A stretch of DNA of 5,770 nucleotides from Anaerolineae bacterium (GTDB taxonomy: Bacteria > Chloroflexota > Anaerolineae > Anaerolineales > Villigracilaceae), in contig RFJH01000277.1 in NCBI GenBank assembly GCA_003694975.1, positions 1 to 5,770 on the forward strand, written 5' to 3'. Below are positions 1 through 5,770 of the stretch, one piece after another. Each line of letters begins with the position of its first letter. Position 1 is the first letter of the stretch. Below the pieces are notes generated by a model. The model worked only from the letters and a program-made list of their open reading frames with translations, made no database searches and was not told where the DNA came from. The translations under genes and the position numbers were made by a program.

Positions 1-7
1 GCACCCA

Positions 8-1042
8 TCAAGGGATCACACGTTGCGGATCCATAATGTACTGCCACCAGTTGTTGTGTATCCCATTGATGCGACCGGCCACTTTGGGCAGATGCTCTAA
101 CCACCAGAGGTGATGAGCGCGCATATCACCGTTGCCCCATTCATCCGCGTTGACCTGACGGATCTCACCCTGGAAATTCGGGAAATTGTGCAGCCAGTCA
201 TCACACTCACTGGGCACCAGGCGCGGGTTGTTCCAATCGTAATCGTGTTCGCTGTTCGGAGCGAAGTGGATGGTGCCAACAGCGGCCTTTCCCGGCGCGA
301 TCTTATCGTATCGCGTGAAGCGCTTCCAGAGATTGGCCTCACCCTGCAGACGGCGGAAAGTCTGCTCCATAATCGATTCGGCGCGATGACCAAAGGCCTC
401 CAGCATCTCGCCGACGCCGCGCTCGTAGTTGAACCCCATGATGACGAAGCGACGCGGGCATTGCGCGGTATCCGAGAGCGGCGGCGCGTTGCACCAGAAC
501 GCGCCCTTGCCGGCCATGACCGATTCGTAAAAACCGGCATAAGGGAACGCAAAGACCCACACTTCGTCTATCTCCCCATCGGTCACGCGTTGCAGGATGT
601 TCAATCCGTCCAGGATGTAGTGGTAATCCACTCCCTGAGGGGTATGTGGCGGCGAGACACCGCGCAGCACATCCAGGTACGTGGCCGGCGTGTAGCGGAA
701 ACCATCCGTTTTGGGCGGGAACTCGTCCCTCTCCACTCGCTCGATAATCTCGTAGCGCGCCATCCCCCCGCTGGCCTGAAGGATATCGGCGCTGAAGGCG
801 GTAATCAGAGTCTCCACCCGATTCCATCCCTGGGATTGGGATAACGTCGTGCCCTCCTCATCCATCACCGGGTCGTAGGTGACCACCAGCACCCGCCGGG
901 TGACCACCTGCGCCGGTTCGGTGGTGCTATCCGGCGGGACGGTTGGGGTGACGGGGGGTGCGGGAGGCTTGGGAGATTTCTTAAAAATGGAGAGCAGAAC
1001 TCTCAACAAGGCACTCAGAAAATTCCCTGTTGAATTGCTCAT
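8..1042 (-). CDS. Conserved-looking protein of unknown function, N-terminally membrane-associated or tethered
   Basis: This is a complete 344-residue gene with an ATG start and a TGA stop. I cannot assign a function. Residues 8-20 form a short hydrophobic or amphipathic helix followed by KK at 21-22. Residues 24-37 are a proline-rich tether, and a compact domain begins near residue 49 with a hydrophobic strand (RRVLVVTYDP). The short helix followed by positive charge is unlike a cleavable signal peptide and suggests membrane association or an uncleaved anchor. Notable motifs are DEVWVFAFPYAGFYES (159-174), GEMLEAFGHRAES (211-223), HFAPNSEHDYDW (259-270) and EWGNGDMRAHHLWWLEHLP (301-319). The clustered His, Glu, Asp and Trp residues look like a buried active or binding site, perhaps for a metal or a sugar, but no HExxH or other named catalytic signature is present. 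The wording resembles an unnamed bacterial family I recall as hypothetical proteins. A start at 1042 is supported by AAAGGAG 6 bases upstream. It lies 32 bases downstream of the large membrane-protein gene and is probably co-transcribed with it. Confidence 0.9.
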   Translation of the reverse strand: MSNSTGNFLSALLRVLLSIFKKSPKPPAPPVTPTVPPDSTTEPAQVVTRRVLVVTYDPVMDEEGTTLSQSQGWNRVETLITAFSADILQASGGMARYEIIERVERDEFPPKTDGFRYTPATYLDVLRGVSPPHTPQGVDYHYILDGLNILQRVTDGEIDEVWVFAFPYAGFYESVMAGKGAFWCNAPPLSDTAQCPRRFVIMGFNYERGVGEMLEAFGHRAESIMEQTFRRLQGEANLWKRFTRYDKIAPGKAAVGTIHFAPNSEHDYDWNNPRLVPSECDDWLHNFPNFQGEIRQVNADEWGNGDMRAHHLWWLEHLPKVAGRINGIHNNWWQYIMDPQRVIP

Positions 1043-1048
1043 CTGTCG

Positions 1049-1055
1049 CTCCTTT
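1049..1055 (-). promoter_or_regulatory. Shine-Dalgarno site of the 344-residue protein gene
   Basis: Read on the minus strand this is AAAGGAG, 6 bases before the ATG at 1042. It is a strong match to the anti-Shine-Dalgarno sequence and fixes the start. The 32-base gap between this gene and the one upstream holds no visible promoter, which supports translation from a shared transcript. Confidence 0.75.
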
Positions 1056-1074
1056 CATCGGGTGGCGGACTCGC

Positions 1075-3312
1075 TTATGGCACACCACCGGCTTGATAAA
1101 TCTGTCCCCCCACGGCAAAGAAGAGAGTATGATTCGGACTGACCGCCATGGCCGCGATCGCCTCGGAAGGAAAGGGGGGCTCCGCTTCAAGGAAAGGACG
1201 CAGTTGCTCGCGTATCTCCAGCGCTTGCTGTCCCGGACTGAGGCGATAGACAGATTGTTTCTCTGCATCGAGGAGGAGGAGCGCCCGGTCAGGCGGAACG
1301 TTAAACATTAACCGGGTAAAGTGCGCCGAAGTGGGAGAAATGTCCTCCTGGTTGGCAGGATGTTGGGGATCGGTCAGAGGGATGGGTTCCTGGCAACGGG
1401 TAGGCACCTCCTCCAGGTCACTGTACGTGCAACGCGTCAGATGACCATCGGCGTGCAGCAGATAGAGGTCATCCTCTCGAACGGCGATATCAACCACGTC
1501 TTCCAACGGCGGGACTTGCTCGGAGAAAAAGAAGATCGGCGTCCCTTCGAAAAGCCCTTCCTGACCACGATAAATCCACACCGCGCGCGCCTCGGTATCC
1601 AGCACGTACAGGGTGTTTCCATCCAGCGCGATGGCCGTGATACGCCCCCATTGGATGGCAGGCATGACCAGTGGCCTCGCTTTTGGCTCCTGGCCAGGGG
1701 CACAGTAGAGCAGGTTGCCCAACGCATCCACCCCCATGACGGTGGCATCGAGCGGCGCGGCGGGCAAAGGCGCGACCAGGTCTACCAGCCGACCGACCTG
1801 ATAGCCGTCGTGAAAGCCGGGCGCGCACTGAAACGCATCGAGGTCCACTTGATAACCGCGCCCGGTCAGGGCCGCGCGCAAGATCAGGCCTTGCGTGGCA
1901 TCCAGGAGGTAAAGTTCGTTGTCGGTCGCGGCCATGTGGGCCACCTGCACGGATGAGGGCAGAGGCCCGCTCAGGGCAGGGCGAAACTCCAGGCGGGCAA
2001 TTCCCAGGAGGGCGTCCAGGGCATCCTGCGCCTGCCGGCGGAGCGCCTGAGACTGGGACGTGCGTCGGTACTGCTCCGCCTCGTTCAGAAAACCAAGCGC
2101 CTCCTCCCAGGCCTCTCGCTGCCGGATGGGATCGCTTTCGGCGGAAGCCCGCAACGCCGCCTCCTCCGCCAGACTGAAGTACTTCTCATATTGCGCCGAG
2201 TGCCCATAGCGGAAATAGACCACGCTGGCGAGAGTCACCACCACCAGCGGCACAACGATGGCGATTACGGCCATCCAGGAGGAGGGGAAAGGCCGGGAAT
2301 CTTCGGTTTCGGCGGAGGGGAGGAGGCGCGGCAGAAAACGCGCCACGCCCTGAGAGAGACGCCCGCTCCAGGTTCGCCATGTTCGTAACGCGCCGACCAG
2401 GGCGCGCGCCAGGTCGCGCCGACGTTCCTTACCGCTTCGCGAGGTTTCTTTCGGCGTGATGTCCATCTCCGAGATGGTCGGGGTTTCCGGTTCCGGGGGT
2501 GGCGGAGAAGGTTCCGGCGGAGGACCTTCCTCGGCCTGCGGTGGGATGGCATAGGCGGAGGGCGGTACGGTTTCTTTTGAGGGGAGAGGGGTCGCCTCAG
2601 GAGAAAGGGTCGGGCGGCCCGGGCGAAGGAGGGAGAGAGTCTCCTCACCGGCTCGCGCCTGGAGGAGGGCACCGCGCACGTCCTCTTCGGTCATCACCAT
2701 CAGGCGATGGTAGAGGGAATCCAACGTCACAGGGCGACGATCGGTAAGCAGGGAATCTCCCCAGGAAGCAGGAACCTGGCGGGCGAAGAGGAGCCAGTCT
2801 CCGGGCAGGAGTTCCACCTGGGCGTAGTAGAGACCGGCACGCGGCCCCATCCCAAGCCCCTTTCCTGAGAGAGCCGCATCGTGGATATGGCGTGCCCCCT
2901 GCCGGCCCACCCAGAAAACGTGCGTCTGACCGGAAAGCAAAAGAAAAAGACGCCCGTCACGCAGCGCACCGAGCACCAGATGGCCAATGGTATACTGCCC
3001 GTGGCCCGTGGTGCGCATGTTGCGTTCCAGGAGAGCCTGGTTTAGGGTTTCGGCGGCGGCGCGCAGGGCCGAGGTCAGGGAGCCGCCAGCCTGATAGAAC
3101 GCCTCGCCTGTCTGTGCTGCCAGATGGATATACTCGCCGGTGGAAATCGGCGCGTTTCCCGTCAGCGCCAGGAAGACCACCAGGTGATCGCGCTCGCGCC
3201 CGCGTGCCGCGCGGCGCGGTGGGTTGAGCGCCAGGAGACCGGGCAGGGTAGGCAATTCCTGGCCGTCGGTACGGTGCAACGGCATCAAGGTAAGACCGAC
3301 TGCTTCAGGCAC
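1075..3312 (-). CDS. Single-pass membrane protein: PP2C-like pseudophosphatase domain, transmembrane helix, C-terminal propeller-like domain
   Basis: This 745-residue protein starts at GTG and stops at TAA. Residues about 38-230 resemble a PPM/PP2C phosphatase fold. The strand pair LVLGALRDGRLFLLLSGQTH (112-131) matches the family's GDS-turn region, and LLPGDWLLFARQ (168-179) matches the usual 'L.pGD.lll.SDG' strand. The metal-binding aspartates are replaced: GQT stands for GDS, FARQ for SDG, and LTGNA (50-54) for the DGxGG turn. I infer a non-catalytic domain. Residues 232-285 are a Pro/Glu-rich linker and 295-330 are Arg-rich. A transmembrane helix lies at about 346-368 (MAVIAIVVPLVVVTLASVVY). 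Residues 372-440 are helical, and 452-745 hold repeated strand motifs such as NELYLLDA, NTLYVLDT and DDLYLLHA, typical of propeller blades. The positive-inside rule places the N-terminus in the cytoplasm and the propeller outside. The GTG is favoured over the ATG at codon 10 because only the GTG has a Shine-Dalgarno site. A signalling or scaffold role is a guess. Confidence 0.9.
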   Translation of the reverse strand: MPEAVGLTLMPLHRTDGQELPTLPGLLALNPPRRAARGRERDHLVVFLALTGNAPISTGEYIHLAAQTGEAFYQAGGSLTSALRAAAETLNQALLERNMRTTGHGQYTIGHLVLGALRDGRLFLLLSGQTHVFWVGRQGARHIHDAALSGKGLGMGPRAGLYYAQVELLPGDWLLFARQVPASWGDSLLTDRRPVTLDSLYHRLMVMTEEDVRGALLQARAGEETLSLLRPGRPTLSPEATPLPSKETVPPSAYAIPPQAEEGPPPEPSPPPPEPETPTISEMDITPKETSRSGKERRRDLARALVGALRTWRTWSGRLSQGVARFLPRLLPSAETEDSRPFPSSWMAVIAIVVPLVVVTLASVVYFRYGHSAQYEKYFSLAEEAALRASAESDPIRQREAWEEALGFLNEAEQYRRTSQSQALRRQAQDALDALLGIARLEFRPALSGPLPSSVQVAHMAATDNELYLLDATQGLILRAALTGRGYQVDLDAFQCAPGFHDGYQVGRLVDLVAPLPAAPLDATVMGVDALGNLLYCAPGQEPKARPLVMPAIQWGRITAIALDGNTLYVLDTEARAVWIYRGQEGLFEGTPIFFFSEQVPPLEDVVDIAVREDDLYLLHADGHLTRCTYSDLEEVPTRCQEPIPLTDPQHPANQEDISPTSAHFTRLMFNVPPDRALLLLDAEKQSVYRLSPGQQALEIREQLRPFLEAEPPFPSEAIAAMAVSPNHTLFFAVGGQIYQAGGVP

Positions 3313-3319
3313 GTCTTTT

Positions 3320-3323
3320 CCTC
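3320..3323 (-). promoter_or_regulatory. Shine-Dalgarno site supporting a GTG start
   Basis: On the minus strand GAGG lies 7 bases before the GTG at 3312, within a purine-rich run that repeats the motif (GAGGCGAGGAAAAGAC). The in-frame ATG at codon 10 has no such site. The frame upstream is open back to a TAA at 3373-3375 but contains no ATG, GTG or TTG, so the GTG is the best start. Confidence 0.6.
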
Positions 3324-3343
3324 GCCTCGCTTTCTCAATGAAC

Positions 3344-3368
3344 CCGGCACGATGCCCAAATGTGCCGG
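3344..3368. repeat. Inverted repeat CCGGCAC-N11-GTGCCGG in the divergent intergenic region
   Basis: Two perfect 7-base arms (3344-3350 and 3362-3368) flank an 11-base spacer. If the minus-strand gene is transcribed from the TATAAT at 3387-3392, the repeat lies in its 5' leader about 30 bases before the GTG and could form an RNA hairpin. It could also be a binding site for a dimeric regulator. No T-run follows either arm, so it does not look like an intrinsic terminator. Confidence 0.6.
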
Positions 3369-3381
3369 AGAATTAGAGCCG

Positions 3382-3398
3382 TTACCATTATACGGTAA
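3382..3398. promoter_or_regulatory. Operator-like inverted repeat TTACC-N7-GGTAA
   Basis: Perfect 5-base arms (3382-3386 and 3394-3398) flank a 7-base AT-rich spacer in the one AT-rich patch between the divergent genes. The repeat encloses a minus-strand TATAAT and overlaps a plus-strand TAAAAT. A bound repressor could therefore block both promoters. The regulator is unknown and is not encoded in the window. Confidence 0.45.
3387..3392 (-). promoter_or_regulatory. Candidate -10 box for the minus-strand gene pair
   Basis: The minus strand reads TATAAT exactly. This would start transcription near 3380 and give a leader of about 70 bases before the GTG at 3312. At a 17-base spacing the -35 hexamer would be GATAGG, a poor match to TTGACA, so the promoter may need an activator or may be misassigned. 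Confidence 0.45.
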
Positions 3399-3401
3399 AA
3401 T
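3396..3401 (+). promoter_or_regulatory. Candidate -10 box for the acetyltransferase gene
   Basis: TAAAAT matches five of six bases of the consensus -10. It would start transcription near 3408 and give a leader of about 45 bases. No good -35 is visible at 16-18 bases upstream, so this is a weak call. It rests mainly on its place in the AT-rich island between divergent genes. Confidence 0.25.
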
Positions 3402-3452
3402 TCCCCTATCCTATCCTGAGATTTTCACCCTCATCTAGAGAGACATCCCGAC

Positions 3453-4469
3453 ATGGAATACACCCTGCTCACATCACCGAAAGACCTGGACGCCCTGGCA
3501 ACGACATGGAATACCTTACTCGAGGAGAGCGTGACGAACACCCCTTTCCTGCGCCATGAGTACCTGCGCGCCTGGTGGCAAACTCTGGGCGGCGGCGAGT
3601 GGCCACAGGGAGAACTGGCCATCGTTCTCGCCTATCAGGACGGAGAACTGATCGGCATCGCTCCGTTCTTCCTGACCGACTACGAAGGCGCTCCCGCGCT
3701 GCTCCTCCTGGGCAGCATTGAAATCTCCGACTTTCTGGACCTGATCGTCCGCCCACAACATCTCCGCCCCTTCCTCGGCGGTCTCCTCGACTTTCTCGAT
3801 CAACACGGACCCCCGGGCTGGCGCGCCCTCTATCTGCACAACGTCCCCGACACATCCCCCACTCTCGAAGCGCTGCGGAACGAGGTGACCCGACGCGGAT
3901 GGACTTTCGAAAAAGAGGTTCTGCAACCCGCGCCGTACATCCCCCTCCCCGGCGATTGGGAGGCGTACCTGGCCGGTATCAACAAAAAGCAGCGCCACGA
4001 GATCCGACGCAAAATGCGCCGCGCCGAGAACTACGCAAAGCCCGTCCGCTGGTACATCGTGGAGGACGAGGCCACGCTGGACGATGCCATCGAGGCCTGC
4101 TGTCACCTCATGGCTCAAGACCCGGAGAAACAGGCTTTCCTGACCCAAACGATGCGCTCCCAAATGCGCCTCGCCATCCACGCCGCGTTCCGCGCCGGTT
4201 GGTTGCAACTGGCTTTCCTGGAAGTGGATGGAGAGAAAGCCGCCGGTTACCTCAACTTTGATTACAACAACCGCATCTGGGTTTACAATTCGGGCCTTGA
4301 CCAGCGCTTTCGGGAACTTTCCCCCGGCTGGGTGCTGCTCGGGCACCTGCTGAAATGGGCGAACGAGAACGGACGCTCCGAATTCGACTTCATGCGCGGC
4401 GATGAAGAGTACAAGTACCGCTTTGGCGCGGTGAACCGTTACGTCCTGCGGGCGAAGGTCACCCGCTGA
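3453..4469 (+). CDS. GNAT-fold acetyltransferase, CelD/BcsL type (Acetyltransf_6)
   Basis: This is a complete 338-residue soluble protein with an ATG start and a TGA stop. It is likely an acyl-CoA-dependent N- or O-acyltransferase of the family first named from cellulose biosynthesis (CelD/BcsL). Family-type features run in order. An N-terminal half has FLRHEYLRAWWQTLG (32-46) and LIGIAPFF (66-73), followed by LGSIEISDFLDLIV (86-99). A basic helix KKQRHEIRRKMRRAE (178-192) comes next. The GNAT core contains LAFLEVDGEKAAGYLNF (253-269), and the C-terminal motif SPGWVLLGHLLKWA (290-303) leads into FDFMRGDEEYKYRFG (311-325), the family's 'fDf.rGde.YK' signature. The length is normal for the family. 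The start has only a weak purine-rich site (AGAGAGA, about 9 bases upstream). A glycosyltransferase gene follows after 52 bases, which suggests modification of an envelope sugar or lipid. The exact substrate cannot be read from the sequence. Confidence 0.92.
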   Translation: MEYTLLTSPKDLDALATTWNTLLEESVTNTPFLRHEYLRAWWQTLGGGEWPQGELAIVLAYQDGELIGIAPFFLTDYEGAPALLLLGSIEISDFLDLIVRPQHLRPFLGGLLDFLDQHGPPGWRALYLHNVPDTSPTLEALRNEVTRRGWTFEKEVLQPAPYIPLPGDWEAYLAGINKKQRHEIRRKMRRAENYAKPVRWYIVEDEATLDDAIEACCHLMAQDPEKQAFLTQTMRSQMRLAIHAAFRAGWLQLAFLEVDGEKAAGYLNFDYNNRIWVYNSGLDQRFRELSPGWVLLGHLLKWANENGRSEFDFMRGDEEYKYRFGAVNRYVLRAKVTR

Positions 4470-4507
4470 GAAAAGGCTGCCGGGGGAGTATTTAAGACAG
4501 AGTGCGG

Positions 4508-4513
4508 TAGAAT
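4508..4513 (+). promoter_or_regulatory. Candidate -10 box for a leaderless glycosyltransferase transcript
   Basis: TAGAAT matches five of six consensus -10 bases and ends 8 bases before the ATG at 4522. Transcription would start about 7 bases downstream, at or next to the A of the ATG, giving a leaderless mRNA. The absence of a Shine-Dalgarno site before this ATG fits that reading. No convincing -35 is present at normal spacing. Confidence 0.3.
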
Positions 4514-4514
4514 G

Positions 4515-4537
4515 GTCACCAATGCACCATTGGAGAC
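4515..4537. repeat. Imperfect palindrome centred just after the glycosyltransferase start codon
   Basis: The inner arms CCAATG (4519-4524) and CATTGG (4528-4533) are perfect with a 3-base spacer CAC. The outer arms GTC (4515-4517) and GAC (4535-4537) also pair, with a single A-A mismatch between inner and outer parts. The start codon at 4522-4524 lies in the left arm. As RNA it would be a 9-pair hairpin hiding the start codon. As DNA it would be an operator over the predicted transcription start. Confidence 0.55.
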
Positions 4538-5770
4538 GCCTCCCTTCCCCGCCCCTTTCCGACCGTCTGGCCATTCTGCTCAGCCTGCTTGCCGTGGTCG
4601 CGGCCTATCTGGTCGCCGACCGGGTTTTCGAGCGCATTCCCCATCTGGAAGATGAAATCGCCTACGCCTGGCAGGCACAGGTCTATGCGCGCGGCGAGTT
4701 GACCGTCCCCTCGCCGCCTTCGCCGAAGAGCATTCTCGTCCCCTTTGTGGTAGATTACCGGGGGAGGCGCTTCGCCAAATACCCACCTGGCTGGCCGGTT
4801 ATGCTGGCCTTTGGGGTGGCCGCCGGAGGGCGCGCCTGGGTCAACGCCCTGCTGGCCGGCCTGGGTGTCTGGCTGACGTACCGCCTGGGGCAAAGAGTGT
4901 TTGACGCTCGCATCGCGCTCCTGGCCGCCTTCCTGACCCTGATCTCGCCGTTCTTCCTTCTCAATTCCGGCTCGCTGCTTTCTCATCCCTGGGCACTGGT
5001 CTTGAGCCTGGCCTTTGCTCTGGCGTGGCTGGAGGCGTTTTCCGGGCGTGAGGGGAATGAAAGCCGGGAACCGCTTCGCTGGCTGACGGCAACGATGGCG
5101 GGGCTCAGCCTGGGCGTCCTGGCCCTGACGCGCCCGCTGACGGCGGTCGGCGTGGCGCTGCCGTTCTTCGTCCACGGCCTGATCCTCCTTCTGCGCGGGG
5201 ATGGAAAGACGAGAGGACGCATCCTGCTCGTCGGCCTTCTGGCAGCCTCGGTCGCCGCGTTGCTGTTCCTCTGGCAATATGCCGTCACGGGAGACGCCCT
5301 GCTCAATCCGTACACGCTGTGGTGGAAGTACGATAAGGTCGGCTTTGGCGAGGGCTACGGTCGCATGGAGGGGGGGCACAACCTGCACTGGGCCTGGGTC
5401 AACCTGCGGAACAGCCTGGAGGCCGGCTGGGGCGATTTCTTCGGCTGGGGGAAGGTCTCCTGGCTCTTTCTTCCCTTCGGTGCGTGGGCTGCCCGCCGCA
5501 ACCGGCGCGCCTGGCTGATCGGGAGCGTCTTTCCATCACTCCTGCTGGTTTATATGGCCTACTGGATCGGCTCATCGCTCTTCGGGCCGCGCTATTACTA
5601 TGAAGGCCTACCGGGGTTGACATTGCTCACCGCCGCCGGTATCGTCTGGCTGGCCGGACGGCCGCGATCTACCAGGCGCAAAGCACGCGCCCTGGCGTTA
5701 ACCGCCGTTGTGGCGCTGCTGGTGAGCGCCAACGCTCTCTGGTATCTGCCGGCGCGATTAGGGCCGATGA
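4522..5770 (+). CDS. GT-C membrane glycosyltransferase, GT39/ArnT-like, 3' end beyond the window
   Basis: The frame is open from the ATG to the window edge, giving 416 residues with no stop codon. It is probably a polyisoprenyl-phosphate-sugar-dependent glycosyltransferase of the plasma membrane, transferring a sugar to a lipid or protein outside the cell. A first membrane helix covers about 15-33. It is followed by the first extracytoplasmic loop with the catalytic-type acidic pair HLEDEIAYAWQAQVYARG (41-58; D44, E45) and FAKYPPGWP (84-92), as in bacterial GT39 proteins. Further hydrophobic helices lie near 105-120, 129-148, 154-173, 188-201, 206-224 and 234-254. Later motifs are LTRPLTAV (202-209), NPYTLWWKYDKVGFG (262-276) and FGPRYYYEGLPGL. 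Such proteins are often about 500 residues, so perhaps a hundred are missing. There is no Shine-Dalgarno site, and no other in-frame ATG, GTG or TTG lies within about 40 bases upstream. It lies 52 bases after the acetyltransferase gene, probably in the same pathway. Confidence 0.9.
   Translation, partial: MHHWRRLPSPPLSDRLAILLSLLAVVAAYLVADRVFERIPHLEDEIAYAWQAQVYARGELTVPSPPSPKSILVPFVVDYRGRRFAKYPPGWPVMLAFGVAAGGRAWVNALLAGLGVWLTYRLGQRVFDARIALLAAFLTLISPFFLLNSGSLLSHPWALVLSLAFALAWLEAFSGREGNESREPLRWLTATMAGLSLGVLALTRPLTAVGVALPFFVHGLILLLRGDGKTRGRILLVGLLAASVAALLFLWQYAVTGDALLNPYTLWWKYDKVGFGEGYGRMEGGHNLHWAWVNLRNSLEAGWGDFFGWGKVSWLFLPFGAWAARRNRRAWLIGSVFPSLLLVYMAYWIGSSLFGPRYYYEGLPGLTLLTAAGIVWLAGRPRSTRRKARALALTAVVALLVSANALWYLPARLGPM

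Noticed and set aside
110..844. A 244-codon plus-strand frame opposite the 344-residue protein gene
   Set aside because: The minus-strand frame has a strong Shine-Dalgarno site, operon-like spacing and a globular protein composition. The antisense frame has no supported start or recognisable domain.
1321..1956. A 211-codon plus-strand frame opposite the propeller-encoding part
   Set aside because: It lies wholly inside the real minus-strand gene, whose frame there shows repeated propeller-blade strands, and it has no recognisable domain of its own.
3406..3417. Short tandem repeat CTATC-CTATC in the divergent region
   Set aside because: Two copies of five bases are too short to separate from chance. 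It may only mark the edge of the promoter area.
4470..4521. A possible terminator between the acetyltransferase and glycosyltransferase genes
   Set aside because: No GC-rich stem followed by a T-run is present in this gap, so read-through remains possible.
4512..4524. ATG at 4512 as an alternative start for the glycosyltransferase
   Set aside because: It is out of frame with the glycosyltransferase and overlaps the TAGAAT box. The ATG at 4522 is the first in-frame start near the membrane helix.
3516..4574. A 352-codon open frame on the minus strand, longer than the acetyltransferase gene it opposes
   Set aside because: The plus-strand frame shows clear family motifs along its whole length. 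The antisense product shows no recognisable domain and is a typical by-product of GC-rich codon use.
4516..5388. A 290-codon minus-strand frame opposite the glycosyltransferase gene
   Set aside because: Its product is a Gln/Arg-rich low-complexity sequence, while the plus frame encodes a coherent multi-helix membrane protein with GT39 motifs.

Overview
The window is GC-rich, densely coded bacterial DNA. It has four genes in two divergent pairs and no RNA gene, mobile element or CRISPR array that I can see. The style fits a Chloroflexota bacterium, probably of the Anaerolineae type. I base that on the gene style: a degenerate PP2C-like module fused to a membrane-anchored propeller, a GT39 membrane glycosyltransferase with a KYPPGWP motif, and a CelD/BcsL-type acetyltransferase. 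This taxonomic guess rests on remembered family resemblance, not on a search.

Left half, minus strand. A 745-residue protein starts at GTG (3312, reading leftwards). In order it has a PP2C-phosphatase-like domain without the usual metal-binding aspartates, a Pro/Glu-rich linker, a basic stretch, one transmembrane helix, a helical segment and a C-terminal beta-propeller-like region. Only 32 bases after its stop codon comes a 344-residue protein of unknown function (1042 to 8). It has a strong Shine-Dalgarno site, a short hydrophobic N-terminal helix, a proline-rich tether and a large domain rich in His, Trp and acidic motifs. The two are probably one transcription unit.

Middle, 3313-3452. This 140-base divergent control region holds an AT-rich island. 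It contains an operator-like inverted repeat (TTACC-N7-GGTAA), a perfect TATAAT on the minus strand inside that repeat, and a TAAAAT on the plus strand at its edge. A second inverted repeat (CCGGCAC-N11-GTGCCGG) lies in the expected leader of the minus-strand gene.

Right half, plus strand. A 338-residue GNAT-fold acetyltransferase of the CelD/BcsL (Acetyltransf_6) type is followed after 52 bases by a GT-C (GT39/ArnT-like) membrane glycosyltransferase that runs off the window. The second gene has no visible Shine-Dalgarno site. It has a TAGAAT box 8 bases before its ATG and an imperfect palindrome centred on the start codon. The pair suggests lipid-linked sugar or envelope glycoconjugate modification.

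The most unusual items are the catalytically dead-looking transmembrane PP2C/propeller protein with its uncharacterised partner, the compact divergent promoter/operator region, and the palindrome over the glycosyltransferase start codon. I see no clear link in function between the left and right pairs beyond shared envelope localisation.
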